Origin: Macropodus opercularis
Lineage: Eukaryota; Chordata; Actinopteri; Anabantiformes; Osphronemidae
Length of the DNA: 64,000 nt
Assembly: GCA_030770545.1 (NCBI GenBank)
Contig: CM061099.1
Span: forward strand, 17,757,501 to 17,821,500
Reading direction: 5' to 3'
Numbering within the stretch: position 1 is the first letter of the stretch; every line of letters begins with the position of its first letter. Below are positions 34,780 through 46,500 of the stretch, piece after piece. A program made the translations under genes and the position numbers. Below the pieces are notes generated by a model. That model saw nothing but the letters and a program-made list of their open reading frames with translations. It was not told the origin of the DNA and did not search any database.

Positions 34780-34852
34780 TGTGTCACATGTGTGCAGAGC
34801 CAGGAAGATGGTGGGTCTGACTATTGACCAGTATGAAGCATTTAGACTTAAC
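34780..34852 (-). pseudogene. st6galnac-like: ST6GALNAC-like gene, sialylmotif S exon, shortened
   Basis: This 73-nt minus-strand exon runs from a CAACAG acceptor to a GTAAGC donor and encodes SYWSIVRPTIFLALHTCDT. Sialylmotif S binds donor and acceptor, and the family form is longer between RPT and LHTCD. About five or six residues (including the usual TGA-L-LL stretch) are missing here, as are some residues at the front of the exon. The reading frame is kept. The disulphide cysteine (LHTCD) remains. The 84-nt intron to the next exon is short. Loss of part of this motif should impair catalysis. Confidence 0.7.
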
Positions 34853-35265
34853 CTGTTGAAAGAACCTGTTGAAAACATGCACTCTCTCAGTTTTTGTACG
34901 GATATGACAACGTGCACTGAAACCTGAGTTGCTGTAAGATTTTGTTTGTGCCTCATTGACCAGTATTATCAAAATAATTAAGTCAGCTCAAAACCTGTAA
35001 ACGGACAGAGGTCACAGTGGGATTGGTTTTGGACTTAAGTTTCAGTTGTGAACCACATAGAACTTTTGAAGGCGTCTCTATGTATGTTGATGGGTTTGGG
35101 AGTAGCTAAAGGTGCCTTTGTATGTATTTACCTAAAGGGTTTGAAAATGCTGCAGGTGATGCTGGAGCTCTTGATGCAGGGCTAAACTATAGCCTGCTGA
35201 GCTGATCTGCTCTGGCCCCCTCGTTCACTGATGTACCAACAGGTAAAAGGTTGTGAAAGGCTGAC

Positions 35266-35349
35266 CTGTTTCGCACATATCTGAGAAAGTCCTGTTGCAG
35301 AACGTAGAAGCGGCTCTCGTTGTACTGCCCACCGTAGAACCTCCTTGGC
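35266..35349 (-). CDS. st6galnac-like: ST6GALNAC-like gene, exon between motifs L and S
   Basis: On the minus strand, acceptor CCCTGCAG and donor GTCAGC border 84 nt. The exon encodes PRRFYGGQYNESRFYVLQQD then FLRYVRNR, corresponding to the family segment ending '...LLHPDFLRYMKNR'. The entry phase matches the donor of the exon at 35660-35763 (AG plus G gives arginine). No lesion is visible in it. Confidence 0.8.
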
Positions 35350-35659
35350 CTGCAGGGTAAAAACACAAACATCACAGCAACGGTGACGAAATGACGTCAC
35401 CTAAAGTGAGATTTGTTGACTCACATGTTTAATAGGGTTTGATCAGGTTCAGTGTGAGTGTTCAACACGACTTCAACCTCCATTAATTCTACTAACTGGT
35501 ATCTGCTTGCTTGTCTGATTCAATGATTATATTAAATTTGCTTCTTTAAAGTTAATGAGCACATAAATAAGTGACATAAGTAAACGTCCATTTCTCTAGG
35601 ACCGGAAGGACGCTGCATGTGTGTGTGTAGATTAATGACGTTAGCGAGTGATTGTTCAC

Positions 35660-35763
35660 CTCTCGTTTTTGTATGAGCCAGCAGCGATCCGTTCTCCTCT
35701 GAGCAGACCCTGCAGCCAGTTGAAATCCCTCATCCGCTCAGGAATCAGCACAAATTTGATGCC
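35660..35763 (-). CDS. st6galnac-like: ST6GALNAC-like gene, exon after motif L
   Basis: The 104-nt minus-strand exon lies between acceptor TTTGGACAG and donor GTGAAC. It encodes GIKFVLIPERMRDFNWLQGL then LRGERIAAGSYKNER, corresponding to the 'V-R-Y-L/V-x-I-P-E-G-x-R-D' segment after sialylmotif L. The glycine usual after IPE is arginine (PERMRD). Phases agree with both neighbours. Confidence 0.82.
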
Positions 35764-35834
35764 CTGTCCAAAGAGATCCGTGGGCATGTAGTGCAGGGAC
35801 GTAAGCATCACTGTTGTCGTCTGAGTTGTGTTAC

Positions 35835-35965
35835 CTCATCTCTAGGGTCTGATGTGTATCCGTACTTCTTGAGCGAGTGATGCGATGAAGTGGGCCGTGT
35901 GAACGTAAACAGATGTCTTGTTTCCTACGTCCTCCTCGTAGCCTGTGATGACTGCACCGTTCATC
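35835..35965 (-). pseudogene. st6galnac-like: ST6GALNAC-like gene, second half of sialylmotif L, frameshifted
   Basis: After acceptor TTTGGTAG the minus strand encodes MNGAVITGYEEDVGNKTSVY and VHTAHFI. A one-base shift near 35880 then moves the family-like continuation HSLKKYGYTSDPRDE into another frame. The exon is 131 nt, one more than a frame-preserving length. This lesion would truncate the protein just after motif L, so the locus is a pseudogene unless the base is an assembly error. Confidence 0.8.
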
Positions 35966-36992
35966 CTACCAAACAAACGGTGACAAACGTTGGACGCTCA
36001 CATGAATGTGCAACGCACACTGTCAAAACCGTGCTTCGATGTGCACGTTAGTTCGTCTTTCATCACGCCCTGTGATAACAGTAAACACATTCAGTTTGCT
36101 GGCAGCCAGGTCCAAGACCTCTATGGTTTTGTGATTCCGCGTCTTAGAACAAATAGGAAGGAAACTCTGCATTGAAGTGGATAAACACCCACGTGAACCA
36201 TCACATAGAGTCTTTTAACAACAAGCCTCATTGCACCAAACTGTCTGTGAAACAATGGAATAGAGTTTCTCATCATGGACTGCTGCAAATACAGTTTCCA
36301 CAGTTGTAGACTGATGCCTAAGTAAGTGTGAAGCTTCAAATGGTAGCTTGTTAACATGTTTATTACTGAGCTGTAGGGAAGCTGGGAGCTGGCTTTGGTT
36401 TCCTGTGGGCCGAGCTGTTTCTTTATTGCCAGGATGCAGTTACTTACAAAGAACCATAATTTCTAGTGAACGATTTGATTAGTTTAATACCACGGTACCA
36501 CAAGTCAGAAAGGGCAGACCAAATCAACGAGATAGTTTGAAATATTTTGGTTGATGCATCCACTGGTGACTTCGAGGAGCATTTGCAGCGCGTCTAAATG
36601 TGTGCTTAGGTTCTGTAGCCTGTATGTACAAAGCATCATTCCACAAACCTGTAACAATGTTTAACAGACTGTCACGATCAAAAAATATCCTGCTACTCCC
36701 ATGTTTAAAGGGCAATCTGTGCTGTCCTCAGGCTTGACAGCCAGAAGATTTGAGCCATTGCGAGCCTATCATCGTAAAGTGAATCCATCCATGTATCCCT
36801 GTATTTCTTCTTGTGGCATCCCCACCATTGCTAAATATTACCTTGGCAAATACACGGAATAAACAGCGTCTATGTACAACACAGGGATGTGTCATTATTT
36901 TATGTGTGATTAATTATCTGTCGTATTTTTTGTATAGTATCTTGACAAAGTGACGACTAACAATCTAAAGAGTTTGGTCTTTCTTTTCTTAC

Positions 36993-37155
36993 CTAAACAC
37001 GTAATCGTGAGAGTGGATCTCCGTCCCCATTCTGGAGCCGGTGAGGATCCCTGCAGTTCCGACCACAGCAGAGCGGACACAGCCGTCGCTGCCTGGCTTT
37101 GGAAGGAGCAGGGGTTCGTTAGGCTTCGGGATCAGCTTCACTGAAGCCATCACGT
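36993..37155 (-). CDS. st6galnac-like: ST6GALNAC-like gene, first half of sialylmotif L
   Basis: This 163-nt minus-strand exon (acceptor ATTACAG, donor GTAAG) encodes VMASVKLIPKPNEPLLLPKP, then CVRSAVVGTAGILTGSRMGT and EIHSHDYVFR, the CMP-sialic-acid-binding sialylmotif L. In active enzymes the core reads CAVVGNGG. Here the cysteine that pairs with the S-motif cysteine is serine and the asparagine is threonine. The exon is open with correct phase to the next one. The upstream exons for the cytoplasmic tail, membrane anchor and stem were not found. Confidence 0.85.
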
Positions 37156-37374
37156 CTGTAATGACAATGCGTAAAGTGAAACACTTCATCAAAGACATGC
37201 GCGTGGCTACTTCTCAGGACACGTTTGTTACGTCCTGAGCTTTTTGTATTTTTTATGCTCTCACAGATTAACAACATTCATAATCATAGAGCCAACCTTC
37301 AGATTTATTTTTGAAATAGCTGAGACTATTATTAGGAGATTATTTTTAATTTGGCTATAAATGTTCTAAAATGG

Positions 37375-37729
37375 GTGTGGTGGTTAGCACTGTCGCCTCA
37401 CAGCAAGAAGGTCCCGGGTTTGATTCCCGGAGGCGAACATGGGCCTTTCTGTGTGGAGTTTGCATGTTCTCCCCGTATCTGTGTGGGTTTACTCCGGGTT
37501 CTCCGGTTTCCTCCCACAGTCCAAAAGACATGCAGATAGGTCAATTGGAAAAGATGCGTAAATTGCCCGTAGGTTTGAGTGTGTGTGTGACTGTGACTTG
37601 TCTGTCTATATGTGTGGCCCTGCGATGCAATGGCGATCTGTCCAGGGTCTACCCTGCCTCTCGCCCATAGCCAGCTGGGATAGGCTCCAGCACGCCCGCG
37701 AATAAGCGGTAGAAGATGAAAGATAAATG
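37375..37729 (+). mobile_element. tRNA-headed SINE with target duplication
   Basis: The head resembles a tRNA promoter: an A-box-like TGGTTAGCACTG and a B-box-like GGGTTTGATTCCCGG. The body contains CTCCGGTTTCCTCCCACAGT and GATAGGCTCCAGCACGCCCG, widespread in fish SINEs that share an L2-type tail. It is flanked by a perfect 15-bp direct repeat AATGTTCTAAAATGG (37360-37374 and 37730-37744), showing retroposition. Confidence 0.92.
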
Positions 37730-37744
37730 AATGTTCTAAAATGG

Positions 37745-38424
37745 AGAAAGCAAAAATATAACCCTAAAAGTAACAGTACTTTTGTGAATGAGCAAAAACA
37801 GGACAAAATACAACCAGCGCAAGGACGGACGGGACAGTGACAGCGCACCAGCATGCGGAGCAAATTATATTTGATTTGGTGCGCATTGTTTATATTGAGA
37901 AATCAGAAATCACAAGTAACACGTAATGCTTAATGAACTAATTATTTTTAAATGCATTTTTACATAACACAGCAGGGAAACTTACTTTTAATTTCAGTGC
38001 GAAAAGTTTTGTTGGTCTCCCTTTTTAGTCAGCTGCCAACCTCTGAGCCGTAGCTTCCCGTTCTTTCATAGATTGCTTGCTAGCATAGTTATTAGCATGT
38101 CTTGTGGCAAAGTGACGGCTGATGTTATATTCTTTAAAAACCGCTACAGTCTCTTGGCATATCAGGAATTCAGCAGTTGATCGGTGTTCGGTGGAAAAAA
38201 TGTTTACTTGTCCACTCCTTATTAAACACTCAACATTCTCTGTCCACTTTTCTTTTCTTAGCTCCGCTCATCTTTACAGAGGGGCTGACAGGTCAAAGAG
38301 AAAAGCACAATGGTGGAGTAATACGCCGCACCTCAAAAAACGTCAATGTATATAGTACGCAAACTATTGGAAAACGCCAGAATTGCAGGAAAATTAAAAC
38401 AAAACATTAACAAGGTTAATGCCA
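37745..38424. other. No recognisable gene before the cassette array
   Basis: I cannot assign this stretch. It has no long open frame and no element termini that I recognise, and ends where the cassette array begins in reverse orientation. Confidence 0.4.
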
Positions 38425-39159
38425 TGCCATGTCAAACTAAAAATCCTGGCATTCTGGGACCCCCTGTCAATGTAACATGTTGTTTTACATTGTATGTTAG
38501 GGAATGGTCAAAGCGTGTTTTGCAGGTCCTAGGACAAATGCTGGCACTATTGGCCTCTTGCGACGGTAAGTCTTTATTAATTGATTTCTTCACTTTATGT
38601 TGCATGATAGGAAATGGTCCCAGTGTGTGATGCCAGGTCGAAGTAAAAATCCTGGTTTTCTGAGACCCCCTATCAAAGTAAGGTAATTTTTTTTTTATTT
38701 TGTGTATTGGATTGTAAGACAGGGAATGGTCCCAGTGTGTGATGTCAGGTTGGGGGTATAGTTCTGGCATTCTGGGACCCCCTGTCAACGTAAGTTTCCT
38801 TTTTTTTCATTGTAAGACAGGGAATGGTCCCAGTGTGTGATTCCAGGTCAAACTGAAAATCCTGGCATTCTGGGACACCCTGTCAATGTAACATGTTGTA
38901 TTACATTGTATGTTAGGGAATGGTCAAAGCGGCATCACACACTGGGACCATTTCCTATCGTGCAACATAAAGTGAAGAAATCAATTAATAAAGACTTACC
39001 GTCACAGGGTGGCCAATACTGCCAGCATTTGTCCTAGGACCTGCAAAACACGCTTTGACCATTCCCTAAAATACAATGTAATACAATATTTTACATTGAC
39101 AGGGGGTCCCAGAAAGCCAGGATTTTTACTTCGACCTGGCATCACACACTGGGACCATT
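38425..39159. repeat. Cassette array, inverted edge
   Basis: From 38425 to about 38930 the cassettes read in the opposite orientation to the rest of the array: the exon-like units lie on the plus strand (for example GGAATGGTCCCAGTGTGTGA followed further on by GTAAG). At about 38931 the orientation flips within one base, and 38931-39159 carries cassettes in the main orientation. The junction sequence is GTCAAAGCGGCATCACAC. Confidence 0.85.
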
Positions 39160-40176
39160 CTACTCAATTGAAATACATAAAGTACTAGTTACAACTTGTA
39201 ATGTGTCAAAGTATTTAGGCAGATGATGAACTTATCTTTTCTGTGTTTTTGTTAATAGGAACTCATGATGTCCATGCCTTGATCCTGGGTGGAGCCATTA
39301 CTGGACTGCAGTCCTTCACTGTTAGAAGTTAAAGCTTCTCCAGTCTTCTTACTTGGAATGAGCTGAGGTGGAACAAGGAACACTGTGCAACCTGTTCATC
39401 TGTCCCCTAACAAACTTGGAGGATATTTGAAACTTGGCTTGTTGGGATACAGCAATATATCTATCAGATTAATTAATTTTTTAGTGTTTAACTATTTTCT
39501 CATAACTGATCTATAGCCTCCATTTGATATCTGGTTAATGTTGACGGTCCGCTTAACTAAAGAGTTGGTTATATTTATGATATGAGTGTAAAGATGTTTA
39601 AATTTTAAATGTGTGAATACAGGTACATGCAGTATGTACAAGCCCTTTACACGTAATTATATCCAATATCGGTGTCATGTTTGTTTTGTTTTTGAGGAGT
39701 TTGGTGAAATATGTAATACTCTGATATTGTAATTTCTTAAATATACAAAAATAAAAAAGACCTTCACACCAATGTGGATTGGACTGTTGCATTTATTTAC
39801 TGAATGAACCCATACTGGCTATGCCTCTAAATAAAACATGGCATTTGCTCTTCATAGTCAAAAGAGTTGGGGTAAAAAAGTGAAACGCAAGGTGAGTAAT
39901 ATTACCACTAAAGGAAAGTGCTTTGTATACTCGCTAACACAACTTCAATCTAATACGAACATCAGGATAGAAACTAGCTTATGGACATTCTGATGCCTGA
40001 CCAATGGGCAGACCTTCTCGAAGACAAGCCACAGCCCGGTTGGCCTCCAGGAGCTCCTTACTGATCTTAGTGCAGCGTTCGCACCTCATACAGCTCCTGC
40101 ATTTTCACCTCCATCTCATTATTGTTGTCTTCATAGACCATGTACATGTGCTCCCTCATCAGCTGGCACTTCTCCG
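39160..40176. repeat. Duplicated 1.0-kb block, copy 1
   Basis: This block recurs at 62531-63570 with only scattered differences and a 23-bp insertion in the second copy. It carries part of the last exon of the minus-strand cassette gene and a candidate plus-strand last exon with polyadenylation signal. It is therefore a duplicated gene end rather than part of the cassette repeat. Confidence 0.92.
39259..39790 (+). CDS. Candidate plus-strand last exon with 3' UTR
   Basis: A pyrimidine-rich acceptor (TTTTTGTTAATAG) precedes an open frame encoding THDVHALILGGAITGLQSFT and ending with TAA at 39330-39332. A long AT-rich untranslated stretch follows, with AATAAA at 39750-39755. The same arrangement is kept in the second block (62531 onward), with one late amino-acid change region (VRS against VGR). 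I do not recognise the protein. It converges on the minus-strand gene at 40067-40417, so the two would be tail to tail. Confidence 0.3.
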
Positions 40177-40180
40177 TCAC
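40067..40180 (-). CDS. Cassette gene, last coding exon
   Basis: After acceptor CTGTTGCAG the minus strand encodes VTEKCQLMREHMYMVYEDNN and NEMEVKMQELYEVRTLH, then TAA at 40067. It is strongly helical and charged, suggesting a coiled coil. Beyond the stop a different frame is open and also looks coiled-coil-like (KISKELLEANRAVACLREGL), so a one-base shift near the end may have shortened the protein. It joins in phase to the exon at 40281-40417. The first part is duplicated at the edge of 63570, where a LINE interrupts it. The protein family is unknown to me. Confidence 0.5.
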   Translation of the reverse strand: MTEKCQLMREHMYMVYEDNNNEMEVKMQELYEVRTLH

Positions 40181-40280
40181 CTGCAACAGGATAATCAAAT
40201 CAAGGACAAGACTAGTGGGCAGAGATGGTCTGACGGACTCTGATCACCGCATTAAAAAGCTTGCCTATGATCAGTAGTAC

Positions 40281-40417
40281 CTTTGCCACTAGCTTCTCCT
40301 GAAAATCCTCCATCGCCTTCTCACTGCTAGCACGATTGTTGATCTGCTCAATCACTCCCTGCAATGTTCTGCTGATGATGTCTATTGTTGAGCTATAGAC
40401 AACATTAAAGTAGGTCA
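40281..40417 (-). CDS. Cassette gene, first exon after the array
   Basis: On the minus strand a good acceptor (AAATTTCCACAG) and donor (GTACTA) border 137 nt encoding TYFNVVYSSTIDIISRTLQG, VIEQINNRASSEKAMEDFQE and KLVAK. It enters in phase 1: its first two bases TG complete a codon begun upstream, exactly the phase left by the 66-nt cassettes and by the exon at 51957-52086. It leaves in phase 0, matching the last exon. It is helical and hydrophilic with no recognisable domain. It lies about 120 bases from the array edge. Confidence 0.5.
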
Positions 40418-40535
40418 CTGTGGAAATTTAAAGAACAAAACAGTTTAATAACATGAAAGAATTATTACTTCTCTGAGTGATCTATACAGCCTGCAGCTGA
40501 TTCTTCTAACTTACAATGAAAAAAAACAATAACCT

Positions 40536-43500
40536 TACATTGATAGGGGATCCCAGAATGCCAGGATTTTTACTTCGACCTGGCATCACACACTGGGACC
40601 ATTTCCTATCGTGCAACATAAAGTATAGACATTATTTAAATAAAGACTTAGCGTTACAAGGTGGCCAATAGTGCCAGCATTTGTCCTCAGACCTGCAAAA
40701 CACGCTTTGACCATTCCCTAACATACAATGTAATACAATGTGTTACATTGACAGGGGGTTTCAGAATACCAGGATTTTCAGTTGACCTGGCATCACACAC
40801 TGGGACCATTTCCTATCGTGCAACATAAAGTATAGAAATTAATAAATAAAGACTTACCGTTACAGGGTGGCCAATAGTGCCAGCATTTGTCCTCAGACCT
40901 GCAAAACACGCTTTGACCATTCCCTAACATACAATGTAATAATACAACATGTTACATTGATAGGGGATCCCAGAATGCCAGGATTTTTACTTCGACCTGA
41001 CATCACACACTGGGACCATTCCCTGTCTTACAATGAAAAAAAAAGGAAACTTACGTTGACAGGGGGTCCCAGAATGCCAGGACTATACCCCCAACCTGGC
41101 ATCACACACTGGGACCATTCCCTGTCTTACAATGCAATACACAAAATAAAAAAACAATAACCGTATATTGATAGGGGGTCCCAGAATGCCAGGATTTTTA
41201 CTTCGATCTGGCATCACACACTGGGACCATTTCCTATCGTGCAACTAAAAGTGAAGAAATCAATTAATAAAGACTTACCGTTACAGGGTGGCCAATAGTG
41301 CCAGCATTTGTCCTCAGACCTGCAAAACACACTTTGACCATTCCCTAACATACAATGTAATACAACATGTTACATTGACAGGGGGTCCCAGAATACCAAG
41401 ATTTTCAGTTGACCTGGCATCACACACTGGGACCATTTCCTATCGTGCAACATAACGTGAAGAAATTAATTAATAAAGACTTACCGTTACAGGGTGGCCA
41501 ATAGTGCCAGCATTTGTCCTCAGACCTGCAAAACACACTTTGACCATTCCCTAACATACAATGTAATACAACATGTTACATTGACAGGAGGTCTCAGAAT
41601 ACCAGGATTTTCAGTTGACTTGGCATCACACACTGGGACCATTCCCTGTCTTACAATGGAAAAAAAAGGAAACTTACGTTGACAGGGGGTCCCAGAATGC
41701 CAGGACTATACCCCCAACCTGGCATCACACACTGGGACCATTCACTGTCTTACAAGCCAATACACAAAATAAAAAAAACAATAACCTTACTTTGATAGGA
41801 GATCCCAGAATGCCAGGATTTTTACTTCGACCTGACATCACACACTGGGACCATTCCCTGTCTTAAAATGAAAAAAAAAACAATAACCTTACTTTGATAG
41901 GGGGTCCCAGAATGCCAGGATTTTTAGTTGACCTGGCATCACACACTGGGACCATTTCCTATCGTGCAACTAAAAGTATAGAAATTAATAAATAAAGACT
42001 TACCGTTACAGGGTGGCCAATAGTGCCAGCATTTGTCCTAGGACCTGCAAAACACGCTTTGACCGTTCCCTAACATACAATGTAATACAACATGTTACAT
42101 TGACAGGGGGTCCCAGAATACCAAGATTTTCAGTAGACCTGGCATCACACACTGGGACCATTCCCTGTCTTACAATGAAAAAAAAGGAAACTTATGTTGA
42201 CAGGGTGTCCCAAAATGCCAGGACTATACCCCCAACCTGTCATCACACACTGGGACCATTCCCTGTCTTACAATGCAATACAGAAAATAAAAAAAAACAA
42301 TAACCTTACATTGATAGGGGATCCCAGAATGCCAGGATTTTTACTTCGACCTGGCATCACACACTGGGACCATTCCCTGTCTTACAATCCAATACACAAA
42401 ATAAGTAAACAATAACCTTACATTGATAGGGGATCCAAAAATGCCAGGATTTTTTACTTCGACCTGGCATCACACACTGGGACCATTTCCTATCGTGCAA
42501 CTAAAAGTATAGAAATTAATAAATAAAGACTTACCGTTACAGGGTGGCCAATAGTGCCAGCATTTGTCCTAGGACCTGCAAAACACGCTTTGACCATTCC
42601 CTAACATACAATGTAATACAACATGTTACATTGACAGGGGGTCCCAGAATACCAAGATTTTCAGTTGACCTGGCATCACACACTGGGACCATTCCCTGTC
42701 TTACAATGAAAAAAAAGGAAACTTACGTTGACAGGGTGTCCCAAAATGCCAGGACTATACCCCCAACCTGGCATCACACACTGGGACCATTCCCTGTCTT
42801 ACAATGCAATACAGAAAATAAAAAAAAACAATAACCTTACATTGATAGGGGATCCCAGAATGCCAGGATTTTTACTTCGACCTGGCATCACACACTGGGA
42901 CCATTCCCTGTCTTACAATCCAATACACAAAATAAGTAAACAATAACCTTACATTGATAGGGGATCCAAAAATGCCAGGATTTTTTACTTCGACCTGGCA
43001 TCACACACTGGGACCATTTCCTATCGTGCAACTAAAAGTGAAGAAATTAATAAATAAAGACTTACCGTTACAGGGTGGCCAATAGTGCCAGCATTTGTCC
43101 TCAGACCTGCAAAACACACTTTGACCATTCCCTAACATACAATGTAATACAACGTGTTACATTGACAGGGGGTCTCAGAATACCAAGATTTTCAGTTGAC
43201 CTGGCATCACACACTGGGACCATTCCCTGTCTTACAATGAAAAAAAAGGAAACTTACGTTGACAGGGGGTCCCAGAATGCCAGGACTATACCCCCAACCT
43301 GGCATCACACACTGGGACCATTCCCTGTCTTACAATGCAATACACAAAATAAAAAAAAACAATAACCTTACATTGATAGGGGATCCCAGAATGCCAGGAT
43401 TTTTACTTCGACCTGGCATCACACACTGAGACCATTTCCTATCGTGCAACATAAAGTACAGAAATTAATAAATAAAGACTTACCGTCACAGGGTGGCCAA

Positions 43501-46500
43501 TAGTGCCAGCATTTGTCCTCAGACCTGCAAAACACGCTTTGACCATTCCCTAACATACAATGTAATACAACATGTTACATTGATAGGGGATCCCAGAATG
43601 CCAGGATTTTTACTTCGACCTGACATCACACACTGGGACCATTCCCTGTCTTAAAATGAAAAAAAAAGGAAACTTACGTTGACAGGGGGTCCCAGAATGC
43701 CAGGACTATACCCCCAACCTGGCATCACACACTGGGACCATTCCCTGTCTTACAATGCAATACACAAAATAAAAAAACAATAACCGTATATTGATAGGGG
43801 GTCCCAGAATGCCAGGATTTTTACTTCGATCTGGCATCACACACTGGGACCATTTCCTATCGTGCAACTAAAAGTGAAGAAATCAATTAATAAAGACTTA
43901 CCGTTACAGGGTGGCCAATAGTGCCAGCATTTGTCCTCAGACCTGCAAAACACACTTTGACCATTCCCTAACATACAATGTAATACAACATGTTACATTG
44001 ACAGGGGGTCCCAGAATACCAAGATTTTCAGTTGACCTGGCATCACACACTGGGACCATTTCCTATCGTGCAACATAACGTGAAGAAATTAATTAATAAA
44101 GACTTACCGTTACAGGGTGGCCAATAGTGCCAGCATTTGTCCTCAGACCTGCAAAACACACTTTGACCATTCCCTAACATACAATGTAATACAACATGTT
44201 ACATTGACAGGAGGTCTCAGAATACCAGGATTTTCAGTTGACTTGGCATCACACACTGGGACCATTCCCTGTCTTACAATGGAAAAAAAAGGAAACTTAC
44301 GTTGACAGGGGGTCCCAGAATGCCAGGACTATACCCCTAACCTGGCATCACACACTGGGACCATTCACTGTCTTACAAGCCAATACACAAAATAAAAAAA
44401 ACAATAACCTTACTTTGATAGGAGATCCCAGAATGCCAGGATTTTTACTTCGACCTGACATCACACACTGGGACCATTCCCTGTCTTAAAATGAAAAAAA
44501 AAACAATAACCTTACTTTGATAGGGGGTCCCAGAATGCCAGGATTTTTAGTTGACCTGGCATCACACACTGGGACCATTTCCTATCGTGCAACTAAAAGT
44601 ATAGAAATTAATAAATAAAGACTTACCGTTACAGGGTGGCCAATAGTGCCAGCATTTGTCCTAGGACCTGCAAAACACGCTTTGACCGTTCCCTAACATA
44701 CAATGTAATACAACATGTTACATTGACAGGGGGTCCCAGAATACCAAGATTTTCAGTTGACCTGGCATCACACACTGGGACCATTCCCTGTCTTACAATG
44801 AAAAAAAAGGAAACTTACGTTGACAGGGTGTCCCAAAATGCCAGGACTATACCCCCAACCTGTCATCACACACTGGGACCATTCCCTGTCTTACAATGCA
44901 ATACAGAAAATAAAAAAAAACAATAACCTTACATTGATAGGGGATCCCAGAATGCCAGGATTTTTACTTCGACCTGGCATCACACACTGGGACCATTCCC
45001 TGTCTTACAATCCAATACACAAAATAAGTAAACAATAACCTTACATTGATAGGGGATCCAAAAATGCCAGGATTTTTTACTTCGACCTGGCATCACACAC
45101 TGGGACCATTTCCTATCGTGCAACTAAAAGTATAGAAATTAATAAATAAAGACTTACCGTTACAGGGTGGCCAATAGTGCCAGCATTTGTCCTCAGACCT
45201 GCAAAACACACTTTGACCATTCCCTAACATACAATGTAATACAACGTGTTACATTGACAGGGGGTCTCAGAATACCAAGATTTTCAGTTGACCTGGCATC
45301 ACACACTGGGACCATTCCCTGTCTTACAATGAAAAAAAAGGAAACTTATGTTGACAGGGGGTCCCAGAAAGCCAGGATTTTTACTTCGACCTGGCATCAC
45401 ACACTGGGACCATTCCCTGTCTTACAATCCAATACACAAAATAAAAAAAACAAACAATAACCTTACATTGACAGGGGGTCCCAGAATGCCAGGATTTTTA
45501 CTTCGACCTGGCATCACACACTGAGACCATTTCCTATCGTGCAACATAAAGTACAGAAATTAATAAATAAAGACTTACCGTTACAGGGTGGCCAATAGTG
45601 CCAGCATTTGTCCTCAGACCTGCAAAACACGCTTTGACCATTCCCTAACATACAATGTAATACAACATGTTACATTGATAGGGGATCCCAGAATGCCAGG
45701 ATTTTTACTTCGACCTGACATCACACACTGGGACCATTCCCTGTCTTAAAATGAAAAAAAAGGAAACTTACGTTGACAGGGGGTCCCAGAATGCCAGGAC
45801 TATACCCCCAACCTGGCATCACACACTGGGACCATTCCCTGTCTTACAATGCAATACACAAAATAAAAAAAAACAATAACCTTACATTGATAGGGGGTCC
45901 CAGAATGCCAGGATTTTTACTTCGACCTGGCATCATACACTGGGACCATTTCCTATCGTGCAACTAAAAGTATAGAAATTAATAAATAAAGACTTACCGT
46001 TACAGCGTGGCCAATAGTGCCAGCATTTGTCCTAGGACCTGCAAAACACGCTTTGACCATTCCCTAACATACAATGTAATACAACATGTTACATTGACAG
46101 AGGGTCCTAGAATGCCAGGATTCTCAGTTTGACCTGGAATCACACACTGGGACCATTCCCTATCTTACAATGAAAAAAAAGGAAACTTACGTTGACAGGG
46201 GGTCCCAGAAAGCCAGGATTTTTACTTCGACCTGGCATCACACACTGGGACCATTTCCTATCTTACAATAAAAAAAAAAGGAAATTTACGTTGACAGGGT
46301 GTCCCAGAATGCCAGGACTATACCCCCAACCTGGCATCACACACTGGGACTATTCGCTGTCTTACAATGTAATACACAAAATTAAAGAAACAAACAATAA
46401 CCTTACATTGACAAGAGGTCCCAGAATACCAAGATTTTCAGTTGACCTGGCATCACACACTGGGACCATTCCTTGTCTTACAATGCAATACACAAAAAAA

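Noticed and set aside
37375..37450. A functional tRNA gene
   Set aside because: Only A- and B-box-like segments of a SINE head are present. No cloverleaf can be completed, and the body, tail and target duplication show a retroposon.
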